Assembly: GCA_050694275.1 (NCBI GenBank)
Contig: JBOGXF010000114.1
Location: 1 to 40,203 of the forward strand
DNA: 40,203 bases
Direction: 5' to 3'
Source of the DNA: JBOGXF01 sp050694275
GTDB taxonomy: Bacteria > Actinomycetota > CADDZG01 > WHSQ01
The notes beneath the pieces were generated by a model. That model had not been told where the DNA came from. It ran no database searches and saw only the letters and a program-made list of their open reading frames with translations. Within the stretch, counting starts at the first letter, position 1. Each line of letters opens with the position of its first letter. A program made the position numbers and the translations under genes. Below, in pieces: positions 7,791 through 17,073 of this stretch.

Positions 7791-8975
7791 CTAACTGGCG
7801 TAGCGAACGAACCTTTCCGCCAGGTGGTCCTCGCCCATCTTGCTGATGACGTCGACCAGCAGCGCGGCGCAGGCGGGATCGAACTGCGTTCCCGCGCACG
7901 CGAGCAGGCGGCGGGATGCTTCTTCCGCGGGCAAGGCTCTGCGGTAAGGACGGTCGGACGTCATCGCGTCGAACGCGTCGCACACCGCGACGATGCGCGC
8001 GCCCACGGGGATCATCTCCCCCTGCAGGCCCGCCGGGTAGCCTTCCCCGTCCCACCGCTCGTGGTGGTGTTTGATGATCGGCAGCGCCGGGCGAACGAAA
8101 TCGATCTTCTCGAGCATGCGCTCTCCGATCTCAGGATGAGTGCGCATGACTGTCCACTCTTCCTCGGTGAGCGGTCCCGTTTTCGACAGGATGGTGTCGG
8201 AGATCCCGATCTTGCCCACGTCGTGCAGGATGGCCCCGAGCTTGACCGCCCTCCGCACCTCGACGGGGACCTGCATCGCAACCGCAAGCGCGAGGGCCAT
8301 GTCCGAGATCCGGCCCGTGTGCGCCTCCGTGTACGGGTCACGCGCTTCGAGCGCGGACATCAGCGCGGCGATCGTCTCCGTGTAGTGCGTTTCGAGCTTG
8401 GATGCGAGCTGGATGCGCGAGTAAGAGTTGCTCGCGAAGGCGCACAGAACCTCGACCTGTTGACCGTCGTCGTGCCGGAAGGGGCGATCCTGCACCCGAT
8501 ACGCCTCGACCGTTCCGACCGCCCGGCCCTCGACGTTCAGCGCGCTGATCAGCACTCTTCCCATCCCGAGCTCTCGCAGAAAGCGCCTCTCGTTTTCGTC
8601 GGCCCTCTCGTCTCCTATCGAGATCTCTTCACAAGTGCCCGTGTCGATCACCTGCCGGGTCAGCGGGAAGTCGTCCAAGAGGTGCTCCTCCGCGACCACG
8701 TTCAGCCGGGCCGGAGGCACGACGCTCGCGGCGACGTCTTTCAATACGCCCGAAGACTCGTCGAGGAGCGAGACGAGGCACGCGTCGGCCCGCAGCGCCC
8801 CGACGACGGCGCGCGCCAGGCCCGCGTAGAGGTCTGGGAGGTCGGTCGCCTCCTGCATCGCGCCGAGGTCGTGCGCGAGATCGGACATCCGTCGCTCGCG
8901 TGGGAATGCCTTTTTGTCGCTTTTGGCCCCGTATTCAGAATCCCCAGTGACGAGCACGAAGGTTTGATCGTGCAT
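7791..8975 (-). CDS. GAF-HD-GYP cyclic di-nucleotide phosphodiesterase
   Basis: A 394-residue soluble protein. Residues about 30-190 form a GAF-type sensor domain (LYAGLARAVVGALRADACLVSLLDESSG). Residues about 200-385 are an HD-GYP domain with H219 (EAHTGR), H251-D252 (ILHDVGKIGI), H280 (THPEIG), the H303-H305 cluster and the GYP triplet at 312-314 (HERWDGEGYPAGL), then DAFDAMTSDRPYR. All metal-binding and signature positions are present, so it is probably an active c-di-GMP (or related) hydrolase. I see no membrane segment. The start is uncertain: ATG 8975 lacks a good ribosome site, and ATG 8888 (MSDLAHD) would still keep both domains. It follows hemW by 32 bp on the same strand. Confidence 0.93.
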   Translation of the reverse strand: MHDQTFVLVTGDSEYGAKSDKKAFPRERRMSDLAHDLGAMQEATDLPDLYAGLARAVVGALRADACLVSLLDESSGVLKDVAASVVPPARLNVVAEEHLLDDFPLTRQVIDTGTCEEISIGDERADENERRFLRELGMGRVLISALNVEGRAVGTVEAYRVQDRPFRHDDGQQVEVLCAFASNSYSRIQLASKLETHYTETIAALMSALEARDPYTEAHTGRISDMALALAVAMQVPVEVRRAVKLGAILHDVGKIGISDTILSKTGPLTEEEWTVMRTHPEIGERMLEKIDFVRPALPIIKHHHERWDGEGYPAGLQGEMIPVGARIVAVCDAFDAMTSDRPYRRALPAEEASRRLLACAGTQFDPACAALLVDVISKMGEDHLAERFVRYAS

Positions 8976-9007
8976 CTGTTAGATGTCGGCAGATCGAGCA
9001 AGCCTCT

Positions 9008-10239
9008 TTACAGCAGACGGCAGAGGGCCTCGTTGGCGACGAGCGTCGAGCTGCGAGGAACTCTCATCCAGGAGCCGGCCTGCTCGAGCAGCCCGAGGCT
9101 CGAGAGCTCATCCAATGCCCGGCGGCGGCGATCGAGCGCGGCCCGCCCGAAACGACGGACGAGCGATTCGGTGTGGATCCCCGAGGCGAGGCGCAACCCG
9201 AGCATGAGCGCCTCACCTGCTCGCCGGTCGGGATCGAGGGTCTCCTCGCCGGCAACCACCGGCGCGCCCGTCTTCACCGCGGCGATGAAATCGCGCGGCA
9301 GCCTGACGCACCAGTAGCGCCGGCCCGCGTGGTGGCCGTGGGCCCCTGCGCCGACGCCGAGGTAGTCACCCGCCGACCAGTACAGGAGGTTGTGACGGGA
9401 CGCACGGCCGGAGCAGCACCAGTTCGACACCTCGTAGCGCTCGTAGCCGGCCGCTGCCAGCAGCTCGTCGGCGACGAGGTAGCGGTCCGCCTGGACATCG
9501 GGATCGATGTCTTTAACGCGCCCCGTCGCGACGAGCGTATGAAGCGGTGTGCCTTCCTCGACGATCAGCGAGTAGGCGGAGACGTGATCGGGGCCGGCGT
9601 CGATGGCCCGCGCGAGCGTGTCGGTCCAGTCCCGCTCACTCTCCCACGGCGAGCCGAAGATGAGATCCAGGTTGAGGTCGACGACCCCGGCGCGTCGCGC
9701 CGCCCGGACGGCCTCGAGGGCGCGCTCGGCCGAATGGGTTCGCCCAAGCCCCGCCAGGACGTGCGGCGCAAGACTTTGGACGCCGATCGAGAAGCGGTTG
9801 AAACCGTGCCGAAGCAGGGACTCGAAGGCGGCCTCGTCGACCGTCTCGGGGTTCGCCTCGACGGTGATCTCGGCGTCGGGCGCGATCCCCACGCGCCCTC
9901 GGATCGCGTCGAGCACTCGGCCGAGCGCCCGCGGGGCCAGAAGGGTCGGGGTCCCGCCACCGAAGAAGACCGACGTCGCGACCCGCACCGGCTCGTCGGT
10001 CGCGTCGATCGAACGCACGAGTGCGTCGATATAGGGATCGAACAGCGCGTCGAGCCCCGTGTACGTATTGAAGTCGCAGTAGTGGCACCGGTGGCGGCAG
10101 AACGGAATGTGCACGTACACCCCATAGCCGGGGTCGGCCATCCATTGCCCGGCGCGCTCCATGGGGGCCGCGAAGTCGGTCCCACAACCAATCTTGCCGT
10201 CCTCCTTCGCGCGGTCAGTCGGAGCCGCAAGATTGGTTG

Positions 10240-10243
<4 letters not shown>
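9008..10243 (-). CDS. hemW: Radical SAM heme chaperone HemW (HemN-like)
   Basis: A reading frame of up to 411 residues with the radical-SAM motif CRHRCHYCDF (CxxxCxxC) just after VYVHIPF, then FFGGGTPTLL, EITVEANPE, RFSIGVQSL, DLNLDLIFGSP and SAYSLIVEEGTPL, all family hallmarks. It lacks the extended HemN N-terminus, so it is the HemW type, which carries heme and delivers it to target proteins; it is not the coproporphyrinogen dehydrogenase. The GTG at 10243 overlaps the lepA stop (GTGA), but homologues usually start only a few residues before YVHIPFC, so ATG 10141 or 10162 may be the true start. The first 20 codons of the long form hold a 14-bp perfect inverted repeat. lepA followed by hemW is a common bacterial order. 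Confidence 0.92.
10184..10240 (-). repeat. 14-bp perfect inverted repeat at the lepA-hemW junction
   Basis: ACAACCAATCTTGC (10184-10197) and its exact complement GCAAGATTGGTTGT (10227-10240) are separated by 29 bases. On the transcribed strand the 5' arm begins right after the lepA stop and the loop holds AAGGAGG (10207-10201), a near-ideal ribosome site. There is no T-run, so it does not look like an ordinary terminator. It could control hemW translation. The AT-rich arms stand out against the local GC content. Confidence 0.75.
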
Positions 10244-12057
<1,814 letters not shown>

Positions 12058-12132
12058 GGAGTCCCAGGTTACAGGGCGGTTCTGCTATTCTTTGCTCCGC
12101 AAATCCCTAACTCTGGAGCAGGTTTCACGCGC

Positions 12133-12390
12133 ATGGCAAACATCAAGAGCCAGATCAAGAGGAACCGTCAGAACGAGGCTCGCAGGGCGCGCAACAAGAG
12201 CGTTCGGTCGGTCCTCAAGACCAAAGTCCGGCGTTTCGAAGAGGCGCTCGAGTCGGGCGACAAAACGGGGGCCGAGGAGGCCTATCGGGCGGCGGCGCGC
12301 GAGTATGACCGAGCCGCGGCCGGGGGCGTCCTTCACCGGAACAAGGCCGCCAACAAGAAGTCGCGCCTCGCCAAACGCCTCTCCAAATAG
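12133..12390 (+). CDS. rpsT: 30S ribosomal protein S20
   Basis: An 85-residue, very basic protein starting MANIKSQIKRNRQNEARRAR, the canonical S20 opening, and ending NKAANKKSRLAKRLSK. S20 binds the 5' domain of 16S rRNA early in 30S assembly. The start is ATG 12133, with GGAGCAGG some distance upstream. It is a single-gene unit, divergent from lepA, with its stop 1 bp from the stop of the convergent anti-sigma gene. Divergent rpsT-lepA is a common arrangement. Confidence 0.98.
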   Translation: MANIKSQIKRNRQNEARRARNKSVRSVLKTKVRRFEEALESGDKTGAEEAYRAAAREYDRAAAGGVLHRNKAANKKSRLAKRLSK

Positions 12391-12391
12391 G

Positions 12392-13063
12392 TCAGCGGCG
12401 CGGGAACGTTGCGAGCATGACCTCGTTGGTCTGATCGGCAACCACGCGCACCGCGTGCATCTGCCGGAGGCTGCCCGGCACCTCGCCACCCCAATCCATG
12501 TCGTCGTGCGACAAATCGAACGTTCCAAGCTCGAGCAGTTCCCCATCGCGGGTCATCAGCTCGGCCCGATATCGGCCCGGCGAGACGTCCGCGTCGAAGC
12601 TGACGTAGATCCAGGATCTCGCTCCGTCGTAAACGAACAGATTGCCGACCTTCTCTTTGTCCTGTTCCATGAGAGGAAGAACGCCGAAGTAGTTGCCGTT
12701 CGCCTCGTCCAGCGCGTTGCGATACCGCGACGCGAGCTCGCGGTCTGGACCGGTAGCGAAGAAGACGCCCGCAGCCGACGCGATGGCTACCAGAGCCGCC
12801 ACCGCCACCGCCCGCCACCGACGAGGCCGGCGCGCCGAAAACCGAGTGAGCGTCCGAGACTCGAAGCCGGAAGGCGGCTCGGCCTCAGGAGCCAGCAGGA
12901 GCAGCTCGTCCGCGATCTCTGAAAGCTCGGCGACGAGCTTCCTGCACTCGGAGCAGCCCACGAGATGCCCGAGCACGCGTGCGCGCTCCTCGCCTCCGGC
13001 CACGCCGAGAGCGACTTCCGGAGCCAGCCGGCGTACCTCTTCGCAACCCGGATTAACGCTCAT
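12392..13063 (-). CDS. RskA-like transmembrane anti-sigma factor
   Basis: A 223-residue membrane protein. The N-terminal cytoplasmic anti-sigma domain carries H33-x3-C37-x2-C40 (HLVGCSEC). A membrane helix lies at about 84-104. The external part (about 120 residues, with GNYFGVLPLMEQ, ARSWIYVSFDADVSPGRYRAELM and MHAVRVVAD) resembles the C-terminal domain of anti-sigma-K factors. In mycobacteria RskA holds SigK inactive until it is cleaved at the membrane. The start overlaps the end of the sigma gene by 11 bp, so both are made together. The zinc motif in an RskA-like protein is worth noting, as many RskA proteins lack a full zinc site. Confidence 0.9.
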   Translation of the reverse strand: MSVNPGCEEVRRLAPEVALGVAGGEERARVLGHLVGCSECRKLVAELSEIADELLLLAPEAEPPSGFESRTLTRFSARRPRRWRAVAVAALVAIASAAGVFFATGPDRELASRYRNALDEANGNYFGVLPLMEQDKEKVGNLFVYDGARSWIYVSFDADVSPGRYRAELMTRDGELLELGTFDLSHDDMDWGGEVPGSLRQMHAVRVVADQTNEVMLATFPRR

Positions 13064-13613
13064 CGCCGACCTGCATCTCGGAGCGAAGCTTTATCAGCGC
13101 GGACCGAATGCGCGTCTTGATCGTCCCCTGAGGCGTGTCCTCGAGAGTCCCGATCTCCCGGGTCGTGAGGCCGAAGAAGGAGGCGAGCACAAGCGCCCTC
13201 TTCTGTTCATCGGGTAGCCGCGCGAGCGCCGCGCGCAAGCGAAGGGCCTGATCGGCCCCCACATACGCATCGCCTGTCTCCGCGGTACTCGCCGAAGACT
13301 CGATCATCGCCACCAATACCCCCGGGTCGATGGGATCCGGTCGCCGCAGCCGCCGCAGATCGATCGAGACGTTGCGAGCGATGGTCAACAGCCATGTCCC
13401 CACTGCCCCCCGTCTCGGGTCGTAGGCGTCGGCATGGCGCCATGCACGAACGAATGTCTCCTGTGCGGCATCCTCGGCCGCGCCTTGATCTCCGAGGATC
13501 GCGAGCGCGAGGCCGAATACGCGGCGCTGGAACCGTCGGACAAAAGCCGTGGCCGCATCGGGGTCCCCCGACCCCATACCTGCGAGCAAAGACTCATCCG
13601 ACGGTGTCCACAT
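13053..13613 (-). CDS. ECF sigma factor, SigK-like
   Basis: A 186-residue group IV sigma factor. Region 2 includes AEDAAQETFVRAWRHADAYDP and GTWLLTIARNVSIDLRRL. Region 4 includes ARLPDEQKRALVLASFFGLTTREIGTLE and the HTH TPQGTIKTRIRSALIKLR. The G-L-T/S-x-x-E-I and PxGTIKTR pattern with an RskA-like partner matches the SigK group. The ATG at 13613 has no Shine-Dalgarno site: the predicted -10 element ends only a few bases before it, so the message may be leaderless. A downstream ATG (13577) with GCAGG upstream would remove part of region 2 N-terminus and is less likely. It is divergent from two cupredoxin genes that share its promoter motif. Confidence 0.93.
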   Translation of the reverse strand: MWTPSDESLLAGMGSGDPDAATAFVRRFQRRVFGLALAILGDQGAAEDAAQETFVRAWRHADAYDPRRGAVGTWLLTIARNVSIDLRRLRRPDPIDPGVLVAMIESSASTAETGDAYVGADQALRLRAALARLPDEQKRALVLASFFGLTTREIGTLEDTPQGTIKTRIRSALIKLRSEMQVGDER

Positions 13614-13618
13614 CAGGT

Positions 13619-13646
13619 AATACGTGCCCCCACGGGACAGAGATTG
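13619..13646 (-). promoter_or_regulatory. Candidate SigK-like promoter of the sigma/anti-sigma pair
   Basis: On the minus strand CAATCT (13646-13641), 16 bases and CGTATT (13624-13619, continuing ACC) form a -35/-10-like pair. The -10 ends 5 bases before the sigma ATG, implying a leaderless transcript. A second copy of the same bipartite motif faces the opposite way at 13657-13688. As I recall, the mycobacterial SigK consensus is also a C-ATCC/CCGAAT-type pair with 16-17 spacing. Confidence 0.5.
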
Positions 13647-13656
13647 TCAAGCGCGG

Positions 13657-13688
13657 CAATCCCCCGCCTGGGACCCGTCCGTATTACC
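13657..13688 (+). promoter_or_regulatory. Candidate SigK-like promoter of the cupredoxin operon
   Basis: CAATCC (13657-13662), 17 bases, CGTATTACC (13680-13688). This is the same motif as on the opposite strand 34 bp away, with the nine-base -10 region identical. Transcription would start near 13694, leaving a leader of about 32 bases with the ribosome site AGGGAG before ATG 13726. Confidence 0.5.
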
Positions 13689-13725
13689 CAGCGAAAGGTC
13701 GGCGATCATCTGTTAGGGAGACCGC

Positions 13726-14115
13726 ATGAAGCCCTGGGCACGCTTGCTCATCGTCCCCATCGCCGCGGCCGTTATATTCGCCCCCGCGGCCTCGATCGCC
13801 GATACCAAACGCTTCCGGGCCGCGGGGTCGGCCGGGGATTGGCGGTGGGAACCCTCGGTCAGGAGGATCGTCAGGGGCGACCTGATCGTCTGGAGGAACC
13901 CAACGAACGTCACCCACACCGTCACCGCTTATCGAGGCAGGTGGTCCAAGAACGTGCGACTCGAACCTGGTGAGCGCACGCGCAAGCGATTCAGAAGGCG
14001 CGGCGTCTACAAGTTCCGCTGCACCATCGGGGCCGGCACGAGCTTCGCCCACTCGAGGCTTCAGGACGGCGTCTGCTCGGGGATGTGCGGAAAGGTGCGC
14101 GTGCGTCGGCAATGA
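13726..14115 (+). CDS. Secreted plastocyanin/cupredoxin-like protein
   Basis: A 129-residue protein with a Sec-type signal peptide (about residues 1-25, ending PAASIA-D). The mature part has a cupredoxin strand pattern: GDLIVWRNPTNVTHTVTAY supplies the first His, and the C-terminal loop (FRCTIG through GMCGKV) supplies a Cys, a His and a Met, the usual type 1 copper ligands. The loop between Cys and Met is longer than in plastocyanin and contains two extra Cys, so copper binding is likely but the geometry may differ. AGGGAG lies 6 bp before the ATG. The next gene starts in its stop codon, so the two cupredoxins form an operon, probably under the adjacent SigK-like factor. Confidence 0.8.
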   Translation: MKPWARLLIVPIAAAVIFAPAASIADTKRFRAAGSAGDWRWEPSVRRIVRGDLIVWRNPTNVTHTVTAYRGRWSKNVRLEPGERTRKRFRRRGVYKFRCTIGAGTSFAHSRLQDGVCSGMCGKVRVRRQ

Positions 14116-14534
14116 TGATGCCGAGAAGTCTCATCGCGCTCCTGAGCTGTGGCGCCTTTCTCGCGGCCGCGTGCGGCGTTGGGGGCACAGACGGGGGAAC
14201 GGCCGACACGACGATCGCGGTCGAGGCCACCGACTTCGCGTTCGATCCTGCGAACATCTCCGTCGACGCGGGCGAGACCGTGGAGCTCACCTTCACCAAC
14301 GCCGGAGTGGTCGAGCATTCATTCACCATCCGTGACGTCGTCGATATCGAAGCAGAAGGTGACGAGGAGGCGACGATGAGCTTCACCGCTCCCGACGCGA
14401 CCATCGCCTTCTACTGCAAATTCCATCCCGACCAGATGCAGGGAGAGCTTGCCGTCGGTGGCTCGTCGCAGATGGGCGGCGGCGAAAAAGACAAAGGCTC
14501 CGGGAGAACCGGTGCTCCCGGGTACGACTACTGA
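14112..14534 (+). CDS. Cupredoxin-domain lipoprotein
   Basis: A 140-residue protein starting at ATG 14112 (ATGA overlap with the previous stop; ATG codons at 14115 and 14118 are also possible). A lipoprotein signal ends in LAAAC, so the mature protein should be anchored on the outer face of the membrane. The cupredoxin_1-type domain follows (IAVEATDFAFDPANISVDAG, LTFTNAGVVEHSFTI), with type 1 copper ligands His (VEHSF), Cys (FYCKFH), His and Met (HPDQMQG) all present. The tail is Gly-rich. It may carry electrons or copper outside the cell. The stop overlaps the convergent holA stop by 7 bp. Confidence 0.88.
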   Translation: MMMPRSLIALLSCGAFLAAACGVGGTDGGTADTTIAVEATDFAFDPANISVDAGETVELTFTNAGVVEHSFTIRDVVDIEAEGDEEATMSFTAPDATIAFYCKFHPDQMQGELAVGGSSQMGGGEKDKGSGRTGAPGYDY

Positions 14535-15466
14535 CGGCCGCCGGTTCCCGTCACGATCCGGATAACCGCGCGCTCCAGTGCGATCTCGGGAGGTAAATCC
14601 CCGCCCTTCATCTCGACATCGGTGTCGGCCAGGATTCCCATCGCGCCGGCGAGCTCCTCCTCCCGATAGGCGCGCACCTGCCGGTGAAGCTTCTCGGCGC
14701 GCCACTCGGGCATGCCGAGCTCTCCTGCCAGCGCACCCGGCCCCCGGTCGGCAAGCGGACGCGCCACGAGCAGACGACGCACGTGCGAGGTTAGCGCGCC
14801 GAAGACCATGAGCGGCTCGTCTCCCTGCTCGAGCAGTCGCCTGAGCGCGGTCATCGCCGCCGGAAGGCGGCGCTCTCCCACCGCGTCCGTGAACGCGAAG
14901 ATCCGCTCGTCGGCAAGCCGGGGGAAGACGCGCCGGACCTCTGTGGCCCCCGCGCTCGCTCCCTTGCCGAGGCTCGTGGCAAGCTGCTCGAGCGCAGCGT
15001 CCAGATCGCGCAGCTCGCTGCCGATCGCGTCGATCAGCGTCCACCCCGCCCGCTCGTCGATCTTCACTCCCCGCTCTTTGGCGCGGGCACGGAGCCACGT
15101 GATGAGGCGCCGGCCCTTGGGGGCTTGGACGTCAACAGTCGTGCCGGCCTTCTTCGCCGCGGCGGTCAGCTTGGTGCGGCCGGAGGCGACGAGGACCAGC
15201 ACCGCGTGGGGTGACGGGGATGCCATATAGGTCTCGAGCGCGGTGACCTGCTCCTTCTTCAGGGCGCCGGCATCCCGGACGACCACGAGCCGGCGATCCC
15301 CGAGCAAGGAGGGCGTCTGCAGCGCGGACATGATCTCGGCGATGTCGTCCGACGCCTCGAAGGAGACCTCGGAGAGCGCGTCCGTTCCAACTTCGGAGCG
15401 AACCTTGGCGAGCGCCTCGTCGATCAGAAAAGGCTCGCCCGTGACCAGATAGACCGCATGACTCAT
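14528..15466 (-). CDS. holA: DNA polymerase III subunit delta
   Basis: A 312-residue clamp-loader subunit starting MSHAVYLVTGEPFLIDEALA at ATG 15466. An in-frame upstream extension is antisense-like and low complexity, so I excluded it. Family features: YLVTGEPFLIDEAL at the N-terminus (the AAA+-like first domain without a functional P-loop), SLLGDRRLVVVRDAGALKKEQ, then IDAIGSELRDLDAALEQLA and the C-terminal collar domain. It opens the beta clamp during loading. ATGA overlap with the small gene upstream. holA next to comEC/comEA is a classic arrangement. Confidence 0.93.
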   Translation of the reverse strand: MSHAVYLVTGEPFLIDEALAKVRSEVGTDALSEVSFEASDDIAEIMSALQTPSLLGDRRLVVVRDAGALKKEQVTALETYMASPSPHAVLVLVASGRTKLTAAAKKAGTTVDVQAPKGRRLITWLRARAKERGVKIDERAGWTLIDAIGSELRDLDAALEQLATSLGKGASAGATEVRRVFPRLADERIFAFTDAVGERRLPAAMTALRRLLEQGDEPLMVFGALTSHVRRLLVARPLADRGPGALAGELGMPEWRAEKLHRQVRAYREEELAGAMGILADTDVEMKGGDLPPEIALERAVIRIVTGTGGRQ

Positions 15467-15660
15467 TCCTCGCGCAACCCCATCCTGTAGTAGACATTGC
15501 CGCGCTCGTCTACGAGCGACACCGACTCCGCGCCCTCGGCAAGAAGCTCCGACCACCGGGCGCCCATCCAGGCCTCCGCCTCGTCCTTGGAATCGAAGGC
15601 GTCGGTCTTGCGCACCTCGTCGCCCGACGCGTCGTGCAACACCCAGTAACACTCGGCCAC
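15463..15660 (-). CDS. Conserved small hypothetical protein between comEC and holA
   Basis: A 65-residue acidic protein starting at GTG 15660, with the core YWVLHDASGDEVRKTDAFDS and KDEAEAWMGARWSELL then ESVSLVDE. It looks like a single compact alpha/beta domain with no signal or membrane segment. I have no function for it, though similar short proteins occur in actinobacteria. It begins 9 bp after comEC and overlaps holA by 4 bp, so it is part of the com-holA operon and its expression is tied to those genes. Confidence 0.75.
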   Translation of the reverse strand: MAECYWVLHDASGDEVRKTDAFDSKDEAEAWMGARWSELLAEGAESVSLVDERGNVYYRMGLREE

Positions 15661-15669
15661 GACCGAACA

Positions 15670-17070
15670 CTAACTGGCGCCGATGCGTCTCAGGGCGAGA
15701 ATCGTCAACGCGGCCACCGGAACGCCGAGTGCCCAGCCCACCATCGGATCAACCTCTGCCGCGGTCCACGACGGATCGCCGAAGACCTCTCCGCACAACA
15801 GGATCCACGCACCGAAAGGCTCGGCCAGGCGGGCCGGCACCGCCCCGAGGGCCGGAGTCACCGCGCCGAGGAGGCCGGCGAGCAGTCCCAGCACGGTGGC
15901 CGGGGGCACCGCGGCGACGGCCGCGAGATTGGCTACCGGCCCGGTCAGTGAGACTTGGCCGAACGCCCCCGCGAGAATCGGCGCGACCGCAAGCTGGGCC
16001 GCGACAGTCGCCCCGAGCGCGGTGGCCACTGCGCCGGGCAGCAGGTGCATCCTCTCGGCGAAGGATCTGCCCCAGACGACGATGCCCGCCGTCGCGGCGG
16101 CGGACAGATGCAGCCCCACCGAGAACACCAGAAACGGGCGCAACGCGAGCAAGCCGACGAGGGCCAAACCGAGGATGTTCAGCGGCTCCGTGCGCCGCCC
16201 CCCGGCGAGCGCGGCGAGGCCGATGCCGCCCATGAGCGCGGCGCGCAGGACCGAGGGCTCGGGGCCGACGACGAGCGTGAACAGGGTCAGGCCGCCGGCC
16301 GCCGCCGCAACGCGCGCGTGGAGACCGAGACGGCGGGTGACCGCTGCGAGCGCGCCGATAACGATCGCGAGGTTGCTGCCGGAAACCACCACCAGATGCG
16401 AAAGGCTGGAGCGCCGGAAAGCCTCCATAGTTCGTTCGTCGAGGCCGGTCGTGTCGCCGATGGCGAGGCCGCGGATGAGCCCCGCTCGCCGCGCCTCGAG
16501 ACCGCCGGTCGCAGCGCGCAGCCCGTTCCGAATTGCGGCCGCGGCGCGAAAGGGGGCCGAGCGGGGCGGGCTCAGTCGTATGGCGTCGAAATCGAAGAAC
16601 GCTTCGGCCCCGAGCCTTGCCCTCGCGACATCGAACCACTCATCGGTAAGTGGGAGCAGCCGGCCCTTCCCTGAAAATCGCGCGTCCGGGTCGGCGGTCG
16701 GCCGCGTGAGAATCGCCGTTCCCGCGTTCCTGACTGTGGGATGGCCCCGACACGAGAGGGTCGTGAACGACGCGAGCGTCCCGAGACCGCCGGCCTGCTC
16801 GACGATCCTCCCGGTGACCGCGCACTCGGGGGCGTCGGACGCGATGCGGGCGAGCGCTCCCTCCGGCGAACGCAGGGTCGCATTGAGCGCGCCGGAACCG
16901 AACGCCAGCAGGAGCAATCCCAGAAGCGCCGGCCCTCGCCTGAAACCGGTGAGGGCGACTCCGACCCCGACGGTCGTGGCCGACCATCGGATGTCCTCGT
17001 ACCCGAACCCGGCCACGGTGCCCCCCGCGAGCGCGGCGAGCGCGAGCCACACCCGGGCGAGCGTGGCCAA
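15670..17070 (-). CDS. comEC: ComEC/Rec2-family DNA-uptake channel protein, competence domain only
   Basis: A 466-residue polytopic membrane protein. Near the N-terminus are membrane helices and an OB-like segment; the competence domain then has RAGLIRGLAIGDTTGLDE, MEAFRRSSLSHLVVVSGSNL, PSVLRAALMGG and FSVGLHLSAAATAGIV, all typical, within about ten helices. ComEC forms the channel that brings one DNA strand across the membrane. Full-length proteins usually have 700-800 residues with a C-terminal metallo-beta-lactamase domain; here the chain ends after the membrane region. The start is TTG 17070, 4 bp from the comEA stop; GTG 17052 is an alternative. Confidence 0.88.
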   Translation of the reverse strand: MATLARVWLALAALAGGTVAGFGYEDIRWSATTVGVGVALTGFRRGPALLGLLLLAFGSGALNATLRSPEGALARIASDAPECAVTGRIVEQAGGLGTLASFTTLSCRGHPTVRNAGTAILTRPTADPDARFSGKGRLLPLTDEWFDVARARLGAEAFFDFDAIRLSPPRSAPFRAAAAIRNGLRAATGGLEARRAGLIRGLAIGDTTGLDERTMEAFRRSSLSHLVVVSGSNLAIVIGALAAVTRRLGLHARVAAAAGGLTLFTLVVGPEPSVLRAALMGGIGLAALAGGRRTEPLNILGLALVGLLALRPFLVFSVGLHLSAAATAGIVVWGRSFAERMHLLPGAVATALGATVAAQLAVAPILAGAFGQVSLTGPVANLAAVAAVPPATVLGLLAGLLGAVTPALGAVPARLAEPFGAWILLCGEVFGDPSWTAAEVDPMVGWALGVPVAALTILALRRIGAS

Positions 17071-17073
17071 GGC

